64,000 bases of DNA from JAXLYE01 sp046351595 (lineage in GTDB: Bacteria > Myxococcota_A > Polyangia > Palsa-1104 > JAEUJZ01), in NCBI GenBank assembly GCA_046351595.1, contig JAXLYE010000003.1:496001-560000 (forward strand), written 5' to 3'. The notes beneath the pieces were generated by a model that saw only the letters and a list, made by a program, of their open reading frames with translations, made no database searches and had not been told where the DNA came from. The position numbers and the translations under genes were made by a program. Shown here one piece after another: positions 1 to 10,400 of this stretch; position 1 is the stretch's first letter, and every line of letters starts with the position of its first letter.

Positions 1-311
1 CGGACCGTATCTCGACTTCCGTCTTCGAGGACTTCCGGCGCGGTCCGAACGGCCGCTTCCTTGCAGTCGAGGCCATCCGCCGCCTGCTGCAAGAGGCCCG
101 CGCCCACCACATCCTCTTGTCCTATAGCTCCGGCGGCCGCGCCACCGCCGAGGAGCTCAGCGACGTCATCCGCGAGGTCGGCGCCCTGATCGACGTCGCC
201 GAGGTCGACTACCGCAAGAACGTCATGGCCGGCATGCGCTGGACGCACGAGTGGGTCGCCGCCGCCGAGGTGCCGAACCGCGAGTTCCTGTTCTTGATCG
301 AGAAGCGCTGA
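1..311 (+). CDS. Adenine-specific DNA methyltransferase, C-terminal part (5' end outside window)
   Basis: The open frame runs in from the window edge and stops at 309-311. About 102 residues are visible. They include a VFEDFRRGPNGRF stretch, an ILLSYSS segment followed by an acidic EELSDVIREVG helix, and a terminal EFLFLIEKR. This order (LSYS/LSYN strand, EEL helix, aromatic/basic segment, FLFL strand) matches the C-terminal part of D12-class N6-adenine methyltransferases of the COG3392 type. The catalytic DPPY motif and SAM-binding loop would lie upstream of the window. A restriction partner, if any, is also out of view. Family assignment from the tail alone is moderately secure; the substrate sequence cannot be inferred. 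Confidence 0.6.
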   Translation, partial: DRISTSVFEDFRRGPNGRFLAVEAIRRLLQEARAHHILLSYSSGGRATAEELSDVIREVGALIDVAEVDYRKNVMAGMRWTHEWVAAAEVPNREFLFLIEKR

Positions 312-346
312 GCGCGCGGCGCGGGTCGAGAAGCGCTGAGCGCGCG
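298..346. repeat. Imperfect tandem duplication of the methyltransferase gene end
   Basis: A 21-base sequence at 298-318, covering the last codons and stop of the methyltransferase gene, recurs at 326-346 with a 28-base period. Both copies contain the core GAGAAGCGCTGAGCG. It looks like a local duplication of the gene end; no coding role is seen for the second copy. Confidence 0.7.
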
Positions 347-350
347 CGCC

Positions 351-968
351 TCAGTACTTGACCGAGCACCCGTACGGCGGCGTCGTCGGCGTCGAGATCG
401 GCTTGCCGGCGGCGGCCTCGGTCAGCGCCTGCGTGATGTAGCTCTTCGCGGTGGCGATGTCGCCCTGGTCGGTCGTCGGCTTGTCGTCGATGGCGCCGTT
501 GTAGAGGAGCTTGCCGTCCTTGCCGATGAGGAACATGTGCGGCGTGGTCTTGGCGCCGTACAGCCGCCCGAGCTCGCCCTTGGGATCGAGCAGCGTCGCG
601 GTCGGCGCGGCCTTGTGCTTCTCGACGTCGAGGTTGGCGCCGGCGCCGTCGACGTGCCCCTGCTTGCCGGGCGCCGACGAGATGATCGACAGCCACACCA
701 CCTGCTTGCCCGTCCACTCCTTCTGCAGCTTCGGCAGGTTGCCGCTGGCGTAGTGCTTGACGACAAACGGGCAGTCCTTGTTGTGCCACTCGAGCACCAC
801 CAGCTTGCCGCGGAACTGCGAGAGCGAGACCGTCTTGCCGTTGCTGTCGGTGGCCGTGAAGTCCGGCGCGGCCTCGCCGACCTTGGCGGCGCGCGCGGGG
901 GCGACCGCGAGCCCGAGGCTGGCGGCGGTGACGAGGGCGAGGAAGGTCCTGCGGGAGCCGTGGGTCAT
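351..968 (-). CDS. Periplasmic thioredoxin-fold redoxin (AhpC/TSA-like)
   Basis: The 205-residue protein starts at ATG 966-968. It has a signal peptide (basic MTHGSRR, then a hydrophobic stretch ending APARA). The mature domain begins with KVGEAAPDF, a hallmark of peroxiredoxin/ResA-like folds, followed by SLSQFRGKLVVLEW. The active-site region has DCPFV, so only one cysteine stands where thioredoxins have CxxC. A second cysteine lies in the C-terminal tail PYGCSVKY, which is common in this exported redoxin subgroup and could serve as resolving partner. A likely role is peroxide or thiol metabolism in the envelope. It is followed about 80 bases upstream by the DsbD-like gene, which could supply electrons. 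The open frame extends much further 5', but the signal peptide fixes this start. Confidence 0.8.
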   Translation of the reverse strand: MTHGSRRTFLALVTAASLGLAVAPARAAKVGEAAPDFTATDSNGKTVSLSQFRGKLVVLEWHNKDCPFVVKHYASGNLPKLQKEWTGKQVVWLSIISSAPGKQGHVDGAGANLDVEKHKAAPTATLLDPKGELGRLYGAKTTPHMFLIGKDGKLLYNGAIDDKPTTDQGDIATAKSYITQALTEAAAGKPISTPTTPPYGCSVKY

Positions 969-1048
969 GGCGGAGATCCTTTCTTTGCGGCCTGGTCTTG
1001 AGGGTCCTGGTCTTGAGGGTCGCTGCCGCGAGCGGGTCGAGCGCGGGC

Positions 1049-3361
1049 CTAGGGGTCTTTGGAGCCGGCCGGCGTCGCGGCAGGCGGCCGAGCTTCCCCG
1101 GGTTGGCGGAGCCTGTCCAGCGCCCCGAGGACGAGGCCCGGGCTCAGGACCTCGGGCAGCGTCACCGGCGGCGCCGTCGGGTCGCGGCCGTACAGCACGT
1201 AGCACGGCACGCCGCTGCGCCCGAACGAGCGCAGCGCGTCGGTGATGACCGGATCGGCGCGCGTCCAGTCGGCCTTGAGCAGCGCGACGCCGAGCTCCTT
1301 GAAGCGCGCCTGCACCGCCGGCGCCGACAGCACGAGCCGCTCGTTGACCTTGCACGAGACGCACCAGGCCGCGGTGAAGTCGACGAACACCGGCGTGCCC
1401 GCGGCGCGGTAGCGCTCGACGAGCTCCGGCGAGAACGGCTGCCACTCGTCCGCGCCGCGCGCCGCGGTGCCCGCTGCCCCGCCGACCGGCGCACCGCTGA
1501 CTGGATCGACCGGCTGCGTGACCGGGATCAAGAGCCCGGGCCCGAGCGCGCCGGCCAGCACCAGCACCGTCGCTGCCGCCGTCGCCGCGCGCCCCTCGCG
1601 GTAGCGCCCGAGCAGCCACGCCGCGAGCCCGACGAGCAGCAGCCCGACGAGCAGCGAGATCACCGCCTCGACCCCGGCCTGCACGCCCAGCACCCACGCC
1701 AGCCACACGACGGTGCCGGCGAGCAGGAAGCCCATGAGCTGCTTGAACGTCTCCATCCACGCGCCCGGCCGCGGCAGCCGCCGCAGCAGCCCGGGTGATG
1801 CGACGAGCAGCAGGTAGGGCAGGGCCAGCCCCAGCCCCAGCGCCGTGAAGATCGAGAGAGCGCCGAGCGTCGGCTGGGTCAGCGCGAAGCCGAGCGCGCT
1901 GCCCATGAACGGCGCCGTGCACGGCGTCGCCAGCACCACCGCCAGGATGCCGGTGGCGAAGGCGCCGGCGTGGCCCTTCCTGCCGTGCAGCGACTGGCCG
2001 ACCGCGGTCAGCCCGAGGCCCAGATCGAACACGCCGAGCAGGCTCAGCCCGAGCAGGAACAGCAGCGCGGCGAGCGCCAGCACGAAGCGCGGCGACTGCA
2101 GCTGGAAGCCCCAGCCGAGCTTGTGGCCGAGGCCGCGCAGCAGCAAGAGCGCGCCCGCCATCAGCCAGAACGAGACGAGCACGCCGGCGCTGTAGGCCAG
2201 CGACGAGAGCGCGGCGTGGCGGCGCTCCTGGCTGCCGAGCTGCACGAGGCTCAGCACCTTGATCGACAGCACCGGGAATACGCACGGCATCAGGTTGAGC
2301 AGCGCGCCGCCGAGCAGCGCCAGCAGCAGCGCCCACCCGAGCGACAGCGGCTGCGCCGGCGCGGCGGGCGGCTTCGTGGCGGCAGCGGCCTTGGGCCCGG
2401 ACACCGGGATCTCGATGCGAAAGGCCGCGGCCGGGCCGCCCGCGGGCTCGAGCACCAGCAGGCCGCGCAGCATCGACACGCTCTGGTTCGGCAGCAGCTG
2501 CTCGGAGCGCACGAGGCGCAGCGTGAAGCCGCTCGCGGTCGCGGTGAGGACCTGCGGCGCGGCGTTGTCGATGCGGTCGGGATCGAGCGGCAGCAGCGAC
2601 GCCTGCCGCGGCGCGGCGACGCCCGCGGCGGTGAGCACGAAGGACTCCGGCAGGAGCTCGGCCGCAAGGCGCAGGCCCGGGGGCGGCGGCTGCGGCAGCG
2701 CGGCGCGGGCCGTGCGCAGCACCTGGGCCTCCGCCGTCGCTTCGCCCTGCGGCGCGGCGGATCCGACGGTCAGCAGCCGCTCGAGCGTGGCGCGGCCGGG
2801 GATGCACTCCTCGCTGCAGACCAGCCAGCGCACCTCCGCCGCGACCCGCACCACCTGGCCGCCGAGCGACGGCGCGGCCGAGAGCGGCGCGAGCAGCACG
2901 AGCTCGCGCTCGTAGCCGTAGTTCACGAGCGGCCCGGTCGGTATGCGGTGCGGCACCGGGAACTGCAGCGGCGCGGCGCTGACCCCGTCGGGCAGGCGGA
3001 AGGTCGCGGACGGCGCCTCGCCCGAGTCGCCGGGGTTCTGCCAGTACAGGTGCCAGCCCGGCTCCAGCGTGAAGCGCAGGCCGGCGTCGAGCGTCGTTTT
3101 GGGCGCGATCGTCGAGGCGGCGGTCAGCAGCTCGACCCGCAGGTGCGTCGCCGTCGCCGTCGCTGTCGCTGGTGGCGGGGGCGCGGCGCGGCTCGGCGCG
3201 GCCAGCAGCCACAGCACCGCGAGCAGGACGAGCGGCCCGCGTCGCACCCTCGGGCGGGGCGAAGCGGGGGGCCGTGAGCGGGGCCGGGCGAGGCTCGGGG
3301 CGGGGGCACGCACGCCGCGTAAGTCTAGCCGCGCCGCGCGGCCCTGGTAGGCGCCGATCAA
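1049..3361 (-). CDS. DsbD-family thiol:disulfide interchange protein (ScsB-like)
   Basis: The protein has an N-terminal periplasmic DsbD-alpha-like domain (about residues 60-300, containing PGWHLYWQNPGDSG and CSEECIPG), a central polytopic domain with LNLMPCVFPVLSIK and ATPCTAPFMGSALGF (the two membrane cysteines of the CcdA/DsbD core), and a C-terminal thioredoxin domain with AAWCVSCK (about residue 666) and GVPCYVLY. It is predicted to move reducing equivalents from cytoplasmic thioredoxin across the inner membrane to envelope proteins. The longest reading starts with TTG at 3361, overlapping the stop of the upstream gene (TTGA), which suggests coupling. A GTG at 3247 would place the signal peptide (RRGPLVLLAVLWLLAAPSRA) right at the N-terminus and is a serious alternative (732 residues). 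Confidence 0.88.
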   Translation of the reverse strand: MIGAYQGRAARLDLRGVRAPAPSLARPRSRPPASPRPRVRRGPLVLLAVLWLLAAPSRAAPPPPATATATATHLRVELLTAASTIAPKTTLDAGLRFTLEPGWHLYWQNPGDSGEAPSATFRLPDGVSAAPLQFPVPHRIPTGPLVNYGYERELVLLAPLSAAPSLGGQVVRVAAEVRWLVCSEECIPGRATLERLLTVGSAAPQGEATAEAQVLRTARAALPQPPPPGLRLAAELLPESFVLTAAGVAAPRQASLLPLDPDRIDNAAPQVLTATASGFTLRLVRSEQLLPNQSVSMLRGLLVLEPAGGPAAAFRIEIPVSGPKAAAATKPPAAPAQPLSLGWALLLALLGGALLNLMPCVFPVLSIKVLSLVQLGSQERRHAALSSLAYSAGVLVSFWLMAGALLLLRGLGHKLGWGFQLQSPRFVLALAALLFLLGLSLLGVFDLGLGLTAVGQSLHGRKGHAGAFATGILAVVLATPCTAPFMGSALGFALTQPTLGALSIFTALGLGLALPYLLLVASPGLLRRLPRPGAWMETFKQLMGFLLAGTVVWLAWVLGVQAGVEAVISLLVGLLLVGLAAWLLGRYREGRAATAAATVLVLAGALGPGLLIPVTQPVDPVSGAPVGGAAGTAARGADEWQPFSPELVERYRAAGTPVFVDFTAAWCVSCKVNERLVLSAPAVQARFKELGVALLKADWTRADPVITDALRSFGRSGVPCYVLYGRDPTAPPVTLPEVLSPGLVLGALDRLRQPGEARPPAATPAGSKDP

Positions 3362-5019
3362 GCGGGCGCGCGGACGGACTCGGGCGCTGCGCCGCGCTCC
3401 TCGTCGTCATCGGGCTCGGCGGCCGCGGCGCGCAGGCTGCGCCGCAGCACCCAGAGCGGCGGCACCAGCACCAGCAGCAGCTGCACGAACTCGGTCACGC
3501 CGATGGTCACCATCGACAGGTCGCAGTCGAACGGGCGGTCGATGGCGTAGTACAGGATCGAGCTCACCAGGAACGTCTGCATCGCCGGCTGGTAGCGCCG
3601 CGGCGCGAACGGCAAGAGCGGCAGCAGCGACAGCAGGTACCACGACTGCATGTACGAGTGCAGGCACAGGAAGTAAAGGAACAGGAAGACCGCCGCCCAC
3701 GACAGGACGCGGCGATCACGGGCGGCGCGGTACGCGACGTACAGCGCGAACAGCCCGCCGAGCAGCCGGAAGGTCAGGTTGACGATCCAGGCCGCCGTCG
3801 GTGCTTGCAGGCCCCAGCGCAGGATCGCGCGCGGCACGCACTCGATCGAGCGGGTGCAGAACTCGACGCTGGCGGCCGGCGTGCCGACGATGCGCACGAG
3901 GTGGTGCGAGTGCCGCGCCAGCGCCGGCAGCACCAGCCACAGCAGGCCCGAGCCGACGGTGAGCAGCGCCGCTCCGAGCAGCCACAGCGAGCGCGGGCGC
4001 AGCGGCACGGCGCGGCGGTGGACGAAGGCGCCGAGCTGCGCCAGCACGAAGAAGCCGACGAGCAGCAGCGCCGACGCCTTGATCAGCAGGCCGCACAGCA
4101 GCGCGCACAGCGCCAGCCCCGGCCGCCGCAGCGTCAGCGACAGCGCGAACAGGCCGACGACCGCGGCCAGGAACACGTCGTTGTGCGCGCCGATGCTGCC
4201 CTCGATGAAGGTGAGCGGGCAGAAAAGGACCAGGGCCGCGGCGCGCGCACCCTGCTGCTCGGGCGGGAGCCGCCCTGTGTCCGGGCTGCCGTCGGGGCTG
4301 CTGCCGTCGGGGCTGCGCCGCTGGGCGGCGGTGCGGGCCGCGACCCCGGCGAGCGCCGCGCACAGCACCATGACCACAAGGCTCAGGACCTGGTACAGGC
4401 GCAGCTGCAGCGCGACGTCGCCGTCGCCATCACCGAGGGCGGTGCCGATGCGGGTGATGAGCGCGGCGATGTTGTTGAAGCCGGCCGCGTAGGCGCTGGG
4501 GCCGCTGTGCCAGACCTCGGGCAGGCGGCTGAGCAGCGGGTCCGAGGCGGGCAGCACGCTGCCGAGCGCGGCGTGGCGATCGGCGTGGAAGGTGTGCAGC
4601 GCGCGGCCGACCGCGGCGTAGCCGAGCGGGTCGATCGACAGGAACGGCGGGCTGACGAGCGCCGCGGCGTGCGCGAGCAGCCCGCCGGCCAGCACCCGCG
4701 GCAGCGACGACGAGGAGCCTGGCGTGGAGGCGGCGCGCACCGCCCCCAGCCAGCCGAGCGTCAGCAGCGCCACCGCGAGCAGGTAGGCGCCGCTCAGGCC
4801 GAGGCGCAGGAGCGGCGCCGGCCACGCGCTGCAGCTGCTTTCGTCGATGCGGTAGGCGTGCGCGGGCAGAAGCAGCAGCAGCGCCCCGCACAGGCTGAGC
4901 ACCAGCGGGACGCTCGCCCGGTCCAGGAGGGCGCCCGGCCCCGCGGCCCGCGCCGCACCCTCCAGGCGCACGCTCGGGGGCGCGGGGCGGCGCGTTCGCT
5001 CAACGGACCTGGCAGGCAT
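3358..5019 (-). CDS. GT-C mannosyltransferase-like polytopic membrane protein (MptB-like)
   Basis: This 553-residue protein has a dozen or so hydrophobic segments. The first periplasmic loop contains PPFLSIDPLGYAAVGRALH, and a later one IGAHNDVFLAAVVGLF. An acidic residue in the first loop and the HND motif before a membrane helix recall polyprenol-phosphate-mannose-dependent alpha-1,6-mannosyltransferases (MptB/DUF2029 group) of the GT-C fold. It would transfer a sugar from a lipid-phosphate donor on the outer face of the inner membrane. The acceptor is unknown. The charged C-terminal tail (about 20 residues) is cytoplasmic in the model. Its stop overlaps the longest start of the DsbD-like gene, so the two are probably cotranscribed, though no functional link is obvious. 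Fold-level assignment is likely; exact substrate is inference. Confidence 0.65.
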   Translation of the reverse strand: MPARSVERTRRPAPPSVRLEGAARAAGPGALLDRASVPLVLSLCGALLLLLPAHAYRIDESSCSAWPAPLLRLGLSGAYLLAVALLTLGWLGAVRAASTPGSSSSLPRVLAGGLLAHAAALVSPPFLSIDPLGYAAVGRALHTFHADRHAALGSVLPASDPLLSRLPEVWHSGPSAYAAGFNNIAALITRIGTALGDGDGDVALQLRLYQVLSLVVMVLCAALAGVAARTAAQRRSPDGSSPDGSPDTGRLPPEQQGARAAALVLFCPLTFIEGSIGAHNDVFLAAVVGLFALSLTLRRPGLALCALLCGLLIKASALLLVGFFVLAQLGAFVHRRAVPLRPRSLWLLGAALLTVGSGLLWLVLPALARHSHHLVRIVGTPAASVEFCTRSIECVPRAILRWGLQAPTAAWIVNLTFRLLGGLFALYVAYRAARDRRVLSWAAVFLFLYFLCLHSYMQSWYLLSLLPLLPFAPRRYQPAMQTFLVSSILYYAIDRPFDCDLSMVTIGVTEFVQLLLVLVPPLWVLRRSLRAAAAEPDDDEERGAAPESVRAPA

Positions 5020-5113
5020 CGCGGCCCGCAGGATATCCCGTCGCGCGCCGCCTGGGGAAAACGATGGAGCCTGCGGTCGCGGGCTCGGCTCGGGCGGCCT
5101 GCCGCTTGCCCGC

Positions 5114-6214
5114 CTACTCGTTGATGTGGAACTCCTCGAGGCTGAGCATCTGGCGGAGGACCTCGGCGTGGCGCTTGGCGTCCTCGGCGTCTTCGATCAG
5201 GCTGGCGCGGAAGATGCCGCGGTTGCGGGCCGCCAGCGTGTGCGACAGCGCGATCTTCTCCTCCAGCGCGCGCAGCGCTGTCCACAGCGCCTCCTCGAGC
5301 TTGTCGGACTGCGCCGTCAGCAGGCTGTGCGCGGTCAGCGCGTGGCCGGTGCGGCAGCGGTAGCGCAGGAAGCCGCCTTCGCCTGCCGCGGCCGCGTCCT
5401 CCTCGGTGAGCTCCCACAGCGCGCCGCCGCACTCGGGGCAGCCAAACCCCGACGGCGTCCCGGGGTGGTCCCGCGGCTCGACGAGGGTCGACGGCGTCAG
5501 CAGCGTGCTCGCCAGCTCGCGATCGGCGAGCAGGTCGTCGGCGAGCGTCGCGGTCGGCGGCTCGGGATCGCGCGGCGCCGTGGCCAGCGCGACGATGCGA
5601 CTGGCCAGCGCGTTGACCCCGAGCACGCCGTCGACCCGGACGTGATCGACCGCGCTCTGGACCATGCTCGGGAACTGCGCCTCGTCGGGGTCCTGCACCA
5701 GCGCGACGCCGCCGCGGGCCTTGATCGCCAGCAGCCCGGTGGTGCCGTCGTCGAGCTTGCCCGAGAGCAGCACCCCGACGACGCGCGGCCCGAAGGCGCG
5801 GGCGGCGCTGCGGAACAGCGGATCGATCGCCGGGCGCGAGCGGTTCTCGCGCGGGCCGTGCGACAGGACGATGCGCCCGAGCGCACCCGACGACGCCGCG
5901 CCCGCCGCCGCCGCGCCCGTCGCCGCGACCGCTGCAACCTCGGGCGGCGTCGCCTGCACGAGCACGTGGAAGTCGGGCGGCGCCAGGTAGATGTGCCCGG
6001 CCCTGAGCGGCTCGCCGTGTACCGCCTCGCTCGCCGGCAGCAGGCTGCGCGCCTGCAGCAGACCCGCGAGGTTGCTCGGGCTGTCGGGCGAGATGTGCAG
6101 GACCGCGAGCAGCGCCGCCGGCAGCTCGCGCGGGAGCATGGCGACCAGCTGCAGCAGCGCGGTCAGACCACCGGCCGAGCCGCCGATCACGACGATTATC
6201 GGGCTCATTTCCAT
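5114..6214 (-). CDS. cheB: Stand-alone CheB-type protein-glutamate methylesterase with C-terminal zinc-ribbon tail
   Basis: The 366-residue protein lacks the N-terminal receiver of classical CheB. The esterase fold starts at residue 5 with VVIGGSAGG (nucleophile Ser). It continues with AVLHISPDSPSNLAGLL (catalytic His region), LAPPDFHVLV, and LLSGKLDDGTTGL (catalytic Asp region), so the triad looks intact. From about residue 250 a separate tail holds CPECGGALW followed by RYRCRTGHALT, a Cys-x2-Cys/Cys-x3-His pattern suggesting bound metal, then a helical region ending SLEEFHINE. Without a receiver, activity must be controlled by a partner or by the tail. A receiver protein and a CheB-CheR-kinase fusion lie just across the divergent intergenic region, so a joint signalling role is plausible. 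Confidence 0.85.
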   Translation of the reverse strand: MEMSPIIVVIGGSAGGLTALLQLVAMLPRELPAALLAVLHISPDSPSNLAGLLQARSLLPASEAVHGEPLRAGHIYLAPPDFHVLVQATPPEVAAVAATGAAAAGAASSGALGRIVLSHGPRENRSRPAIDPLFRSAARAFGPRVVGVLLSGKLDDGTTGLLAIKARGGVALVQDPDEAQFPSMVQSAVDHVRVDGVLGVNALASRIVALATAPRDPEPPTATLADDLLADRELASTLLTPSTLVEPRDHPGTPSGFGCPECGGALWELTEEDAAAAGEGGFLRYRCRTGHALTAHSLLTAQSDKLEEALWTALRALEEKIALSHTLAARNRGIFRASLIEDAEDAKRHAEVLRQMLSLEEFHINE

Positions 6215-6658
6215 GATTTAACAATATAACTACTAAGCAGCCGCGAAAAATTAAATAATAAGCGCTGAAGGGAGACTCTCCGGATTCAGTTATCGGGCTT
6301 TACCTTAAGGTCGACTCGGGATATCACCAGGCAGCCCGTAACACCGCAAGAGCCTGTCAGGAGCTAGCCGCGCGAGCGGCCGGGCGGTGCGGTCAGGGGC
6401 CACGTGACCGAGGCTGTCGACGGCAGCGAGCGGCTACCTGGGGGTTCGGGCTCCTGCCTGGTTCGAATTCTGGCTTTTCCTAGGGGCGTGGCGGCGGGCT
6501 TGTTTGGTAAGTACTCGATTGAAAGCCACAAGCCTGCCGGTGAATGCAGTCAGCCAGCAAATCCGCTCGGCTCGGCACAAACAGGGAAAGACGCAGGTCG
6601 TACCGCATAAAAAGGGTCAAAGAAGGTCGAACGGATCCAAGAGGGAGAACCATCGCCC
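6215..6658. other. Divergent intergenic region between cheB and receiver gene
   Basis: About 440 bases separate the divergent cheB and receiver genes. The end near cheB (about 6217-6260) is strikingly A/T-rich against the GC-rich background, as expected for a promoter. A 68-codon frame at 6404-6610 has no recognisable features or convincing ribosome site and is not called as a gene. Confidence 0.4.
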
Positions 6659-7087
6659 ATGAGCGAGCTAACGACGTGCGATGTCCTGGTGGCCGACGAC
6701 GATGAGGACTGCGCCCACCTGCTCGAGGTCGTGCTGCGGCAGGCCGGCTACTCGACGCGGGTCGCGCGCACCGGCACCGAGGTGCTGCGGCTGTTGCAGC
6801 TCGTGCGGCCGGCGCTCATCCTGATGGACTGGTGGATGCCCGAGCTCGACGGGCTGGAGTGCACCCGCCGCATCCGCTCCGAGCCCGAGCTGTGCGGCAT
6901 CCCCATCGTCGCCGTGACCGCGGGCTGCCTGCGCGGCGACCGCGAGCGCGCGCTGGCCGCGGGCTGCGACGGCTACCTGACCAAGCCGCTGTCGCTGGAG
7001 CGGCTGCTCGGGGAGATCCGGCGCTGCCTGGCGGCCGGGACGACCGCGACCGCGGCCCCGGCGCCTCAGGTCCCCCAGTCCGTATGA
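6659..7087 (+). CDS. Single-domain response regulator receiver protein (CheY-like)
   Basis: The 142-residue protein is a complete receiver: acidic cluster DDDED near residue 13, phosphoacceptor Asp57 in LILMDWWMP, conserved Thr in VAVTAG, and Lys in YLTKPLS. There is no output domain; the tail is Ala/Thr/Pro-rich. The start follows a GGGAG at about 6640-6650 with suitable spacing. It may relay phosphate from a hybrid or fused kinase, for example that encoded at 7428-11342. Divergent from cheB. Confidence 0.88.
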   Translation: MSELTTCDVLVADDDEDCAHLLEVVLRQAGYSTRVARTGTEVLRLLQLVRPALILMDWWMPELDGLECTRRIRSEPELCGIPIVAVTAGCLRGDRERALAAGCDGYLTKPLSLERLLGEIRRCLAAGTTATAAPAPQVPQSV

Positions 7088-7427
7088 TTACTGGCCCGAA
7101 TCGGCCAATCTACGGACTTGCTTTTGTATCAATCCTCGCGGACCCGGCACGTCCGCTCTGTATTCGTTAAATAACTACATAATACCGAGTACGACAGGCT
7201 CAAAGGTCCGCCCCGGTCACGCGGGGCCCCGGGTCCCTGCGTGAGCGCGCTCGGACGAGCCTGCCGCCAAGGAATCGGGCACGGCCGGTCGCGCCGAGGT
7301 TGCCGTGCTGGACAAGAAGAAATCCGCTACGCGGCTGACGCCTCTTTGACGATTCTGGCTATAACGCTGCGGTGCAGCGCTCACCCATCCGCACCGCCAT
7401 CGGCCCAGCGACCGGAAGATTTTGGCC
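7088..7427 (+). other. Intergenic region upstream of the CheB-CheR-kinase fusion gene
   Basis: About 340 bases. The first half is relatively A/T-rich (around 7140-7195) and may hold the promoter for the downstream fusion gene. A short frame at 7241-7507 overlaps the real gene start and is not supported. No terminator-like hairpin was recognised. Confidence 0.35.
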
Positions 7428-10400
7428 ATGAAGTCAAGCAAGCGCCCTCGCAAGAAGCCCCCTGCTCCCGAGATGCCCGCGGCGGCGAGCGCCGGCGCGC
7501 CGGCTGATCCCGCGCCAGACCCGGCACCGGACCGGCCGCTGCTCGCCGCACCGGCAGGCGAGGCGGCGGTGCCGGCAGCGGACCCCGCGGAAGGTACGGC
7601 CCGCGCCGCAGCGGCGAGCGCGGAAAGCGGCGGACCGACCGAGGCCGCGGAGGACGTCGCGGCGCTCGAGCCGTACAGCAGCCGCAGCGGCGAGGCCGAG
7701 GAGCTGCAGCCGGCGCTGCCGTTCCTGGTCGTCGGCATCGGCGTCCCCAGCGGCGCGGGCGAGAGCCTGCTCGCGCTGCTCAAGGGGCTGCCGCGCGAGA
7801 CCGGCCTGGCCGTCGTCATCGCGACGCATGAAGCCGGGCTGCCCGGCCCGGTGGGGCGGCGCGAGCAGCTCGCGGCCGTGACCGTGGTGCCGGTGACCGA
7901 GGTCAGCCACCGCTGCACGCTGGAGCCGGATCACGTCTACATCGGCGCCCCCGGCGGCGAGCTGCGCCTGCAGGGCGGCACCCTCGTGCGTGAGCCGGCG
8001 GCCCCGGCGGCCAGCCCGCTCGTGCTCGACCGCTTCTTCCGGTCGCTGGCCGCGGACCTGCGCAGCCACGCCATCGGCGTCCTGCTCGCCGGCGCCGACG
8101 CCGACGGCGCGCTCGGCCTCAAGTCGGTCAAGGGCGAGGGCGGCATCGCGATCATCGAGGGCGAGACGCGCGCCCGCGCCGCGGGCCTGCTGTTGCGGCC
8201 GAGCCCCGACTCGATCGACCTGGCGGTGGGCGCCGAGCAGCTGGGCGCCGAGCTCGCCCGCATCGCCGCGCAGCACCACCGCCTCCTCGGCAGCGGCGAC
8301 GGACCGGAGCGCGCGCAGGACGAGCAGCTCCTGCTCTCGAAGATCTATACGACGCTGCGCAAGGCCACGGGCGTCGACTTCAGCCTGTACAAGCAGACGA
8401 CGCTGCGGCGGCGCATCGCCCGGCGCCTGCTGGTGCAGCGCATCGGCTCGCTGGCCGAGTACGCGCGCTTCCTGCAGGCCTCGCCCGCGGAAGTGAAAGA
8501 GCTGTACGAGGACATGCTGATCAACGTGACACGCTTCTTCCGCGATCCGGAGGCGTTCACGATGCTGGCCAGCGAGATCATGCCGCTGCTGTTGCAGGAT
8601 CGCTCGCCCGAGCAGCCGATCCGCATCTGGGTGCCCGGCTGCGCCACGGGTGAAGAGGTCTACTCGCTGGCGATCACGCTGATCGAGGGCCTGAGCGGCT
8701 CGCCGTTCGAGGCGCCGATCCAGATCTTCGGGACCGACATCAGCGAGCGCTCGATCGAGCGCGCGCGCATGGCCGTATACCCGGAGAGCGCCGTCGCCGA
8801 GATCTCGCCCGAGCGCCTGCGCCGCTTCTTCGTCAAGGTCGAGGGCGGCTACCAGGTGGTCAAGCGGCTGCGCGACATGTGCGTCTTCGCGCGGCAGAAC
8901 CTGGCCAGCGATCCGCCGTTCTCGCGCCTGGATCTGATCAGCTGCCGCAACGTGCTCATCTACCTGGGCCCGACGCTGCAGAAGACGATCATCCCGACGT
9001 TCCACTACGCGCTCAAGCCGAACGGGTTCCTCCTGCTCGGAAACTCCGAGACCATCCGCGACTACTCGAACCTGTTCGTGCTGCTCGACAAGAAGGCCAA
9101 GCTGTATGTGAAAAACCCGGCGTCGGGGCGCACGGCGCTGGATCTGACGGCGCGCATGGTGCCGGCCGAGCTGCTCGAGCCGCCGCGGCTGGAGCGCCTG
9201 AGCCCGGGCGAGAGCTGGAGCGAGGTCGAGCTGCAGCGCGCCGCCGACCGCATCGTGCTGGCGCGCTTCGGCCCGGCCGGCGTCATCATCAACGAGCGCG
9301 CCGAGATCCTGCAGTCGCGCGGGCACACCAGCCCCTTCCTCGAGCTGCCGCCGGGCACGGCGTCGCTGAACCTTCTGCGCATGGTCAGCGAGAGCATCGC
9401 CATGGTCCTGCGCGAGGGCGTGCAGCGCGCGGTGGCCGACGACATCCCGGTGCGCCTGAGCGGCCTGCGCATGGGCCTGGGCGACAAGACCGTGGAGGTG
9501 ACGATCGAGATCCTGCCGGTGCAGAGCCACGGCCGGAACCCGCGCTGCTTCCTGGTGCTGTTCATCCCGGGCAGGGACCAGCCCGAGCTTATGGCCAAGC
9601 CCACCGGCGCGCTGGCGCTGTCGGCGACACCCGACGACAAGGACAAGGAGATCCTGCAGTTCCGCAACGACCTGGCCTCGACCAAGCTGTACCTGCAGTC
9701 GCTGCTCGAGGAGCGCGACATCGCCAACCAGGAGCTGATCTCGGCGAACGAGGAGATCCAGTCGAGCAACGAGGAGCTGCAGAGCATCAACGAGGAGCTG
9801 GAGACCGCGAAGGAGGAGCTGCAGTCGACCAACGAGGAGCTGCAGACCGTCAACGAGGAGCTGTACAACCGCAACCTCGAGCTCGGGCAGACGAGCAACG
9901 ACCTGATCAACCTGCTCAACAACATCATCATCCCGGTGCTGATGCTGGGCAGCGACCTGCGCATCCGGCAGTTCACGCCGATCGCCGAGCGCATGATGAA
10001 CGTGCGCGCCGCCGACGTCGGCCGGCCCATCGGCGAGATCCGCATGAACCTGGCGTTCGACGGGCTCGAGGCGCTGCTGCTCGAGGTGATCGAGACGCTG
10101 TCGACGCGCGAGCTCGAGGTGCAGGACCGCGCGGGGCGCTGGCACCTTCTGCGCGCGCGGCCCTACCGCACCGCCGACAACAAGATCGAGGGCGTGGTGC
10201 TGGTGCTGGTCGACATCGACCTGATCCGCAAGAGCCAGCAGCAGCTGATCGAGGCGCGCGACTTCGCGCAGGCGGTGATCGACAGCGCGCAGATGCCGCT
10301 GGTGGTGCTGTCCTCGGATCTGCGGGTAAAGACCGCCAACCGCGCCTTCTTCGCGCTGTCCAACCTGCCGGTCGACGAGGTCGACAAGCGGCTGTTCCCG

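Noticed and set aside
1970..5124. Long + strand frames opposite the DsbD-like and mannosyltransferase-like genes
   Set aside because: Arg/Gln-rich shadows of well-supported minus-strand genes.
6455..6485. GGTTCGAATTC considered as a tRNA T-arm
   Set aside because: Flanking bases do not pair into a 5-base T-stem and no acceptor, D or anticodon arms fit.
6404..6610. 68-codon frame in the cheB/receiver intergenic region
   Set aside because: No ribosome site, no motif, and the region is needed for two divergent promoters.
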